Origin: an uncultured Collinsella sp.
GTDB lineage: Bacteria; Actinomycetota; Coriobacteriia; Coriobacteriales; Coriobacteriaceae
Assembly: GCA_900757385.1 (NCBI GenBank)
Contig: CAAENO010000099.1
Coordinates: forward strand, 1-9,919
DNA: 9,919 nucleotides
Reading direction: 5' to 3'
Part shown: one piece after another, positions 1 through 4,449 of the stretch
Layout of the letters: every line of letters starts with the position of its first letter
How positions within the stretch are numbered: the stretch's first letter is position 1
The notes under the pieces: generated by a model
Databases searched by the model: none
What the model was told of the DNA's origin: nothing
The model's input: the letters and a program-made list of their open reading frames with translations, nothing else
Made by a program: the position numbers and the translations under genes

Positions 1-1
1 C

Positions 2-874
2 GACATCCCGCGTGCCATGATGCCCGAGGTCCGTTGGAGCTCCGGTGACTACGGTCACGTCGCGAGCGACATCATGACCAACATGCCGCCCATCATGGGT
101 GTGGCGGGCGACCAGCAGGCGTCGCTGTTCGGTCACTGCTGCTTCCATCCCGGCCAGACCAAAAACACCTATGGCACGGGCTGCTTTATGCTCATGAATA
201 CCGGCGACGAGATCGTCGAATCCAAGAATGGCCTGGTCTCCACCATCGGTATCGCTGCGGACGGCAAGGTCAGCTATGCGCTCGAGGGTTCTATTTTTGC
301 CGCCGGCTCAACGATGAACTGGCTGCGCGACAACATGGGCGTTATCTCCAACGTATCCGAATCGGCACGGCTCGCCTCCTCGATCAGCGACAACGAGGGA
401 TGCTACTTTGTCCCCGCTTTTGCGGGCTTGGGTGCACCTTGGTGGGACGCGCACGCCCGCGGCATCGTATGCGGTCTGACCGGCGCCTCGAGTCGCGCGA
501 CCATCGTGCGTGCCGCTTGCGAGTCCATGGCCTATCAGAGCTATGACGTGCTGCGTGCCATGGAGCAGGACGTGGGTCTTTCGATCGAGCGCCTGTCCGT
601 CGATGGCGGCGCCTCGCGCAACGAGTTCATCATGCAGTTCCAGGCAGACTTGCTGGATATCCCCGTGCTGCAATGTGAGTCGGTGGAGACCACGGCAATC
701 GGTGCCGCGTACTTGGCGGGTCTTGCGGTTGGGTATTGGGAGGATCTGGAGGAGCTGGAGCAAAACGCCCAGATCGTTAAGACGTTCCACCCCCATATGT
801 CCGTTGAGCGTCGCGAGCACAACCTGGACGGTTGGCACGATGCGGTCAGGCGTTCGCTCAGCACCACTCAGTAG
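2..874 (+). CDS. glpK: Glycerol kinase, C-terminal part (5' end outside window)
   Basis: This is the last 290 codons of an ATP:glycerol 3-phosphotransferase, a cytoplasmic enzyme that phosphorylates glycerol to sn-glycerol 3-phosphate. The frame is open from base 2 and begins DIPRAMMPEV, matching the family's mid-protein IPRSMLPEVR region, so about 210 N-terminal residues lie upstream; the ATG at 17 is an internal Met. Visible family motifs are GVAGDQQASLFG (bases about 98-133, with the Asp at 110-112 matching the proposed catalytic Asp245 of E. coli), KNTYGTGCFMLMNTG, VPAFAGLGAPWWD and DGGASRNEFIMQFQADLL, followed by the FGGY C-terminal domain to the end. The segment before AGDQQ lacks both the E. 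coli fructose-bisphosphate loop (GGTR) and the Firmicutes HPr-phosphorylated His motif. The gene ends with TAG, 122 bp before upp. Identity is near certain; the substrate follows from the close motif match. Confidence 0.96.
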   Translation, partial: DIPRAMMPEVRWSSGDYGHVASDIMTNMPPIMGVAGDQQASLFGHCCFHPGQTKNTYGTGCFMLMNTGDEIVESKNGLVSTIGIAADGKVSYALEGSIFAAGSTMNWLRDNMGVISNVSESARLASSISDNEGCYFVPAFAGLGAPWWDAHARGIVCGLTGASSRATIVRAACESMAYQSYDVLRAMEQDVGLSIERLSVDGGASRNEFIMQFQADLLDIPVLQCESVETTAIGAAYLAGLAVGYWEDLEELEQNAQIVKTFHPHMSVERREHNLDGWHDAVRRSLSTTQ

Positions 875-996
875 GGTTGTGACGGAGCGTTCGATACAAC
901 AAACCGCTAAACTTATGCATGGCGGGCGGCGGCAACATCGCTGTGCGTCATGTCAGCAAGGTCGTTTTGCGGCCGCAACGAAAGGGGCATCAACCC
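875..996 (+). other. glpK-upp intergenic region
   Basis: This 122-bp gap has no gene. I see no intrinsic terminator for glpK: no hairpin here is followed by a T-tract. A GTTGT/ACAAC inverted pair (876-880 and 896-900) and a 12-bp palindrome (967-978) are the only structured elements. No convincing -35/-10 pair was found, so whether upp has its own promoter or is read through from glpK is unresolved. Confidence 0.6.
967..978. promoter_or_regulatory. 12-bp perfect palindrome upstream of upp
   Basis: TTGCGGCCGCAA is a perfect 12-bp palindrome ending two bases before the upp ribosome binding site (AAAGGGG, 981-987). It could be a dimeric operator or form a tight RNA hairpin beside the Shine-Dalgarno sequence. 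Function is inference; the palindrome itself is directly seen. Confidence 0.4.
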
Positions 997-1644
997 ATGA
1001 CCGTTACCTACGATGCGTCCCGCGTGACGCTTGTCGACCATCCGCTCGTCCAGCACAAGTTGTCGATCCTGCGCGATAAGTCGACCGGCACCAACCAGTT
1101 CCGCCAACTCGTACGCGAGCTCGCGCTTTTTGACGGCTACGAGGCCATGCGCGACCTGCCCATGGAGGATGTCGAAGTCGAGACTCCCATCACCACTGCC
1201 ACGTTTAAGCAGCTTGCCGGCAAGAAGCTCGCCATCGTCCCCATTTTGCGCGCGGGCCTTGGAATGGTCGATGGCATCCTCGACCTGGTGCCCTCTGCCC
1301 GCGTGGGCCACATTGGCATGGAGCGCGACGAGGTCACCCACGAGCCGCATGAGTATTACTGCAAGATGCCCAAGGATATCGACCAGCGTATCTGCCTGGT
1401 CGTCGATCCCATGCTCGCCACGGGCGGTTCTGCCGAGATGGCTATCAGCTATCTGCGCGAGCGCGGTGTCAAGGACATCCGCATGCTGTGCATCGTCGCG
1501 GCCCCCGAGGGCCTCAAGTCGCTGACCGAGAAAGACCCCGACGTGCATATCTATACCTGCGCCATCGACGACCACCTCAACGAGGCCGCCTACATCGTCC
1601 CCGGCTTGGGCGATGCCGGCGACCGCATCTACGGCACGCTGTAG
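997..1644 (+). CDS. upp: Uracil phosphoribosyltransferase
   Basis: This cytoplasmic pyrimidine-salvage enzyme converts uracil and PRPP to UMP and pyrophosphate. The 215-residue product compares with about 208 in E. coli. Family motifs run along its length: VDHPLVQHKLSILRDK near residue 13, VPILRAGLGMVDG (81-93), the PRPP-binding loop VDPMLATGGS (136-145), VAAPEG (167-172) and the C-terminal uracil-binding stretch YIVPGLGDAGDRIYGT (199-214). The ATG at 997 is chosen because AAAGGGG (981-987) precedes it by nine bases and the protein then starts where the family does; an in-frame ATG at 919 would add 26 residues with no family counterpart. The gene sits between glpK and the ATP synthase operon; upp directly before atpI is also the arrangement in Bacillus subtilis. 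No T-tract terminator follows, so transcription may run on toward atp. Confidence 0.97.
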   Translation: MTVTYDASRVTLVDHPLVQHKLSILRDKSTGTNQFRQLVRELALFDGYEAMRDLPMEDVEVETPITTATFKQLAGKKLAIVPILRAGLGMVDGILDLVPSARVGHIGMERDEVTHEPHEYYCKMPKDIDQRICLVVDPMLATGGSAEMAISYLRERGVKDIRMLCIVAAPEGLKSLTEKDPDVHIYTCAIDDHLNEAAYIVPGLGDAGDRIYGTL

Positions 1645-1645
1645 T

Positions 1646-1748
1646 CTCTGGGCCAAACCGGCTAACGTCGAAAATACGAAGAAACGGTGCGCGCGGACAA
1701 ATAAAAGGCGACCGCGCTCGCCCCTGTTAGCGGACGTTTAGCCCAGAG
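1646..1748. other. Large imperfect fold-back element after upp
   Basis: A 103-nt element begins one base after the upp stop codon. Its outer arms pair CTCTGGGC (1646-1653) with GCCCAGAG (1741-1748). After one C/A mismatch the stem continues AAAC (1655-1658) with GTTT (1736-1739), then CTAAC with its neighbours (1661-1666) with GTTAGC (1726-1731). An inner hairpin pairs GGTG (1686-1689) and GCGCGG (1691-1696) with CCGCGC (1712-1717) and CGCC (1719-1722) around a 15-nt A-rich loop. This totals about 19 outer and 10 inner pairs. No T-tract follows on either strand, so it does not look like an intrinsic terminator. It could be a structured RNA, a processing or attenuation element, or an intergenic palindromic repeat. 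Confidence 0.5.
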
Positions 1749-1763
1749 GGGTTCGCGAAAAAA

Positions 1764-1820
1764 CGTATTACCTACCTGCGGCATAAAGAAGGTCTTAAGA
1801 AAACGAACAGGTGCGTATTA
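1764..1820. repeat. Direct repeat CGTATTA, 50 bp apart
   Basis: CGTATTACC (1764-1772) recurs as CGTATTAACC (1814-1823), 50 bp or about five helical turns downstream and about 14 bp before the candidate -35. The spacing and position would suit a regulator binding on one DNA face, but a 7-bp core repeat can also occur by chance. Confidence 0.3.
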
Positions 1821-1836
1821 ACCGATGCTTTTTCGG

Positions 1837-1864
1837 TTGTACTTTAGCGATTGGCTCGTACAAT
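1837..1864 (+). promoter_or_regulatory. Candidate promoter of the ATP synthase operon
   Basis: The -10 candidate TACAAT (1859-1864) matches the sigma-70-type consensus at five of six positions. The -35 candidate TTGTAC (1837-1842) is weaker, with a 16-bp spacer. Transcription would start near 1871, giving a leader of about 56 nt before the first atp gene. TTGTAC and GTACAA (1858-1863) are perfect inverted repeats overlapping both elements, so the same bases could also be an operator. Confidence 0.5.
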
Positions 1865-1926
1865 AGTCACCAATGTTTGGCGGGAACTGTTCTGGGAAGC
1901 GTTAAAAAAGGAAAGTGAGGACGCCA

Positions 1927-2238
1927 GTGTTTCAGATAGCCGATCTGCTCGCTATCGTTGCAGGCGCCATCGCGGGCGCAATCGCCTTTCTTCCCTTTGT
2001 CTTTACGCTCAAGCCGGTTCTTGACGATAAGCAGAATGCGGACATGCTCAAGGGCATGGCGAGTCTGGCGGTCTCGGCGGTCGCCCTGCTCGTCTTTACC
2101 TTGGTTGTGTTTGCGTTGTTCGGAGAGGCATTTCGCATGTTCCTCCTGGGCGAGGCGATCGGCTTCGTGGTCTTTATGGCCGCCTGCGCGGTTCGCGTCG
2201 CCAAGGCGCTGCGAGATCCTCATGAGGTCGAAAGGTAA
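1927..2238 (+). CDS. atpI: AtpI-like small membrane protein heading the atp operon
   Basis: This 103-residue, very hydrophobic protein has three likely membrane segments at about residues 4-27, 46-66 and 71-90, and a short basic tail (RVAKALRDPHEVER). It sits where atpI lies in many bacteria, as first gene of the ATP synthase operon; AtpI proteins are accessory and are proposed to help c-ring assembly or ion supply. I recognise it mainly by position, size and topology, not by a diagnostic motif, so the symbol is tentative. The GTG at 1927 is preferred because the purine-rich AAAGTGAGG (1912-1920) lies six bases upstream. An in-frame GTG at 1915 would add four residues but has its AAGG only about two bases away. 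It ends three bases before the atpB start, consistent with translational coupling. Confidence 0.7.
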   Translation: MFQIADLLAIVAGAIAGAIAFLPFVFTLKPVLDDKQNADMLKGMASLAVSAVALLVFTLVVFALFGEAFRMFLLGEAIGFVVFMAACAVRVAKALRDPHEVER

Positions 2239-2241
2239 GTC

Positions 2242-3045
2242 GTGGAAATTTTTGAAAAGCTGCCTGATGAGATTAATCATCTGGTCAGCGAGTTCAGCTC
2301 CACCCCCGTCGTGGGCGATCTGAGCTGCGGCATCACGCAGTACTCGTTTTGGCTGATCGTCTCCACGATCGTGCTCCTGATCGTCCTGGCCGTGTTCAAG
2401 AAGAAGCAGACCCTGGTTCCCAAGGGCTTCTTCGTCAACGGTTTCGAGTACATCATCGAGTACGTCGAGAACGATATCGGCAAGGGCGTCGTGGGTGAGA
2501 ACTGGAAGAAGCACTTCCCGTTCCTGTGCTCGCTTTTCCTGTTCATCCTGATCAATAACATGATCGGCCTGATCCCGGGAATGAAGCCCGGCACCGGCGC
2601 AATCGGCTCCACCGCCGCGCTCGCCATCTTCGCCTTCGTGTACTTCATCTACTACGGATGCAAGGCTCACGGCGTGATCGGCTACATCAAGAGCCTCGCC
2701 CCGCAGGGCGTGAGCTTCCCGATGAACGTGCTCGTGTGGGTCGTCGAGCTCTTCTCGACCTTCCTGCGCCTCATCACGCTCGCCGTTCGTCTGTTCTGCA
2801 ACATGTTCGCAGGACACGTGGTCATGGGCTCGTTCGCCATCATGGCGAGCATGTTCATGCAGCCGCTGCTTCAGCAGGTTTCCGCGGCCCACGCCATCGG
2901 CGCCCTGCCTTCGCTGGCCTGGCTCGCCATCCTCATCCTGATTTATACGATTGAGCTTGTGGTCGGCGCCATCCAGGCTTACGTCTTCACGGTCCTTACC
3001 GCCGTGTATGTCTCCGAGGCAGAGGAGGTCGCGGAGGAGGAGTAG
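2242..3045 (+). CDS. atpB: F1Fo ATP synthase subunit a
   Basis: Subunit a is the membrane stator that forms the two proton half-channels against the c ring. The product has 267 residues, with several hydrophobic helices from about residue 35 to 256. The essential channel arginine is seen in LAVRLFCNMFAG as Arg183 (E. coli Arg210); the usual Gly or Ala of RLFGN is Cys here. Gln245 in GAIQAYVFTVLTAVYVS matches E. coli Gln252. His192 and Glu238 stand where E. coli has Glu219 and His245, the swapped pair also known from mitochondria. The C-terminus is strongly acidic (EAEEVAEEE). The GTG start at 2242 has AAAGG six bases upstream and lies three bases after atpI. A 125-bp gap to atpE follows, the largest inside the operon. 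Confidence 0.97.
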   Translation: MEIFEKLPDEINHLVSEFSSTPVVGDLSCGITQYSFWLIVSTIVLLIVLAVFKKKQTLVPKGFFVNGFEYIIEYVENDIGKGVVGENWKKHFPFLCSLFLFILINNMIGLIPGMKPGTGAIGSTAALAIFAFVYFIYYGCKAHGVIGYIKSLAPQGVSFPMNVLVWVVELFSTFLRLITLAVRLFCNMFAGHVVMGSFAIMASMFMQPLLQQVSAAHAIGALPSLAWLAILILIYTIELVVGAIQAYVFTVLTAVYVSEAEEVAEEE

Positions 3046-3170
3046 TCTTCCGTTCGCGCCTTAAAGGTAAGGCAATTCGTTAAACCGCTGGTGCCCGTAC
3101 CCATGGAGCCCGGCAGTTATAAATAAGGTTATCCTGCGTGAAATAAGACACGCACGACAAAGGAGGAATC
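3046..3170 (+). promoter_or_regulatory. atpB-atpE spacer with two hairpins and strong RBS
   Basis: This 125-bp gap is unusual in an operon whose later genes nearly touch. It contains GCCTTA-AAGG-TAAGGC (3058-3073, 6-bp stem, 4-nt loop) 12 bases after the atpB stop, and TGCGTG/CACGCA (3135-3140 and 3149-3154, 8-nt loop) ending five bases before a near-perfect Shine-Dalgarno AAGGAGG (3160-3166). A TATAAA (3118-3123) has no matching -35. The region probably raises atpE translation or sets a processing site, as the atpE initiation region does in E. coli; that is inference. Confidence 0.5.
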
Positions 3171-3365
3171 GTGGGAGTTATCGGTTACGGTCTCGGTGTT
3201 ATCGGCGCTGGTCTTGCTATCGGCCTGTCTGCTCTAGGTGCTACGGGTGCTATGGCCCGTCAGCCTGAGGTCCAGGGCCGCGTGTTCACCGTCTTCATCA
3301 TGGGCTCCGCCTTCGGCGAGGCTCTGGCTCTGATCGGCTTCGTTGTCGCGCTGATCGTTAAATAG
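3171..3365 (+). CDS. atpE: F1Fo ATP synthase subunit c (short form)
   Basis: This proteolipid forms the rotating c ring in the membrane. It is only 64 residues, against 79 in E. coli. Helix 1 carries the glycine-rich GVIGAGLAIGLSALGATG (9-26), the polar loop is ARQPE (29-33), and helix 2 carries the ion-binding carboxylate Glu50 in GSAFGEALALIGF, 20 residues after the loop Arg as in E. coli (Arg41 to Asp61). Positions that bind Na+ in sodium-driven rings (Gln in helix 1, Ser or Thr after the carboxylate) are Ile17 and Ala51, so proton coupling is expected. The GTG at 3171 is the only possible start: the frame is closed by TAA at 3144-3146 with no start codon between. AAGGAGG (3160-3166) lies four bases upstream. 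Ends 15 bp before atpF. Confidence 0.96.
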   Translation: MGVIGYGLGVIGAGLAIGLSALGATGAMARQPEVQGRVFTVFIMGSAFGEALALIGFVVALIVK

Positions 3366-3380
3366 CACGGAGCGTCAAGT

Positions 3381-3983
3381 ATGAATCTTTCATCCCAGAA
3401 GAGCGCGATCGCACTCTCCGCGTCCGCGGCCGCGCTGCTCATGCCGGTTTCCGCGTTCGCCGAGGACGGCGCTGCCGGTGCGGACATCCTCATCCCTAAG
3501 ATGGCGGAGTTCATCCCGGCGCTTATCGCCTTCCTGATTATCTGGATCGTGCTGGCCAAGGTCGCCCTGCCGGGCATCATGAAAACCATGGAGGAGCGCG
3601 GCAAGAAGATCGAGGAGAGCCTCGACGAGGCCGAGAAGACCAAGCAGGAGGCTATCGCCAAGCGCGCTGAGTCCGACTCGATCGTCACCGACGCCCGTCG
3701 TCAGGCTGCCGACATCGTTCTCGAGGCCCGTAAGGACGCCGAGTCCGAGCGCGCCCGTATCATCGAGGCTGCTCACAAGGAGGCCGAGGAGATCATCGCC
3801 AAGGCCCATACGACCGTCGAGGACGAGCGCAAGTCCATCTACGCCGGTGCCGCGAGCTCCATCGCCGACCTGTCCGTTGCCGTCGCCACCAAGATCGTGG
3901 GCGAGGCACTCGAGGACGAGGCCGGGCAGAAGAAGCTCATCGAGCGCTACATCCAGGAAGCAGGTAGCCTGAATGCCGACTAG
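3381..3983 (+). CDS. atpF: F1Fo ATP synthase subunit b with signal-peptide-like N-terminus
   Basis: Subunit b is the peripheral stalk, holding F1 against Fo. The 200-residue product is longer than the 156 of E. coli. Residues 41-62 form the usual membrane anchor (AEFIPALIAFLIIWIVLAK), followed by ALPGIMKTMEERGKKI and a long charged, Ala/Glu/Lys/Arg-rich coiled coil to about residue 150, then the delta-binding end. Residues 1-27 look like a cleavable signal peptide: a Lys at 7, a hydrophobic stretch 9-21, and AFA before Glu28, a good signal peptidase I site. E. coli b lacks this; some other bacteria such as deltaproteobacteria are known to have it. ATG 3381 has GGAG (3369-3372) eight bases upstream. 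The end overlaps atpH by 11 bases. Confidence 0.95.
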   Translation: MNLSSQKSAIALSASAAALLMPVSAFAEDGAAGADILIPKMAEFIPALIAFLIIWIVLAKVALPGIMKTMEERGKKIEESLDEAEKTKQEAIAKRAESDSIVTDARRQAADIVLEARKDAESERARIIEAAHKEAEEIIAKAHTTVEDERKSIYAGAASSIADLSVAVATKIVGEALEDEAGQKKLIERYIQEAGSLNAD

Positions 3984-4449
3984 CCGCTATCAGGACAAGG
4001 TGCTCGAGACATACGCGCGCTCCCTTCTGGAAGCCGCTAAGGCCGAGAACCATGTGTTCGAGGACCTCGAGATGATCGAGCGCCTGGCTTCTGCCAGCCC
4101 CGAGATCATCGCCGTGCTCGACACCATGTCCAAGCGCGACCAGCTCGACCTTCTTCCCAAGGTGGCAGCTGCCTTTAAGTATGTTGCCGAGGAAGACGAG
4201 GATGTAGTGGGCGTGACCGTCACCACGGCGATCCCGCTCGACGACGAGCTGCGTCAAACCATCACTAAGAAATGCGAGCAGGACTTCGGTCGCAAGGTAT
4301 TCCTTATCGAGCAGGTCGACCCGTCTATCGTGGGCGGCCTGGTGCTCGAGGCCCGCGGCGAGCGTCGTGACATTTCCGTCAAGACGCAGCTGCGCGTCGC
4401 GCAGGAGACCCTCGCAAACTCTGCTAATTCGTACGGAGGTGAAGCCTAA
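3973..4449 (+). CDS. atpH: F1Fo ATP synthase subunit delta (short)
   Basis: Delta (OSCP family) caps F1 and joins it to the b stalk. The product is 158 residues, against 177 in E. coli. It opens with the family's ETYARSLLEAAK (12-23). The C-terminal signature is clear: VTVTTAIPLDDEL (81-93), FGRKVFLIEQVDPSIVGGLVL (105-125) and RRDISVKTQLRVAQETL. The shortfall is in the N-terminal helical domain, which ends near residue 78 instead of about 105, so roughly one to two of its helices seem missing. The start ATG lies inside the end of atpF (11-base overlap, different frame) and the stop shares a base with the atpA start (TAATG), both signs of translational coupling. No frameshift is apparent and both junctions are clean. 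Confidence 0.94.
   Translation: MPTSRYQDKVLETYARSLLEAAKAENHVFEDLEMIERLASASPEIIAVLDTMSKRDQLDLLPKVAAAFKYVAEEDEDVVGVTVTTAIPLDDELRQTITKKCEQDFGRKVFLIEQVDPSIVGGLVLEARGERRDISVKTQLRVAQETLANSANSYGGEA

Larger units (their letters stand above)
1645..1926 (+). other. upp-atpI intergenic region (atp operon leader)
   Basis: This 282-bp gap has no supportable gene. In order it holds a large fold-back element (1646-1748), an 8-bp palindrome TTCGCGAA (1752-1759), a CGTATTA direct repeat (1764-1770 and 1814-1820, 50 bp apart), an 8-bp palindrome TCTTAAGA (1793-1800), a small AACCGA/TCGGTT hairpin (1820-1838), and a candidate promoter (1837-1864) with a leader of about 56 nt to the first atp start. The base composition is more A/T-rich than the coding DNA, especially after 1750, as expected of a control region. 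Confidence 0.7.

Noticed and set aside
919..996. Upstream ATG extending upp by 26 residues
   Set aside because: The added residues have no counterpart in the family, and the ATG at 997 has a well-placed AAAGGGG.
1646..1748. Reading the fold-back element as an intrinsic terminator of upp
   Set aside because: No T-tract follows the stem on the plus strand, and none follows on the minus strand.
1915..1926. GTG at 1915 as the start of the AtpI-like gene
   Set aside because: The only purine-rich motif upstream is too close (about two bases). GTG 1927 has a better-spaced AAAGTGAGG. The four-residue difference is not settled.
1867..2892. A 341-codon open frame on the minus strand opposite atpI and atpB
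   Set aside because: Highly charged, low-complexity product that mirrors hydrophobic codons of the sense membrane proteins; a codon-composition artefact.
3118..3123. TATAAA as an internal promoter for atpE
   Set aside because: No -35-like hexamer lies 16-18 bp upstream; the A/T-rich stretch is better explained as an open leader before the ribosome binding site.
3973..3983. atpF-atpH overlap as a frameshift or gene fusion
   Set aside because: Both proteins have complete, family-like ends, and the 11-base overlap is an ordinary coupling arrangement, unlike the fused b-delta of mycobacteria.
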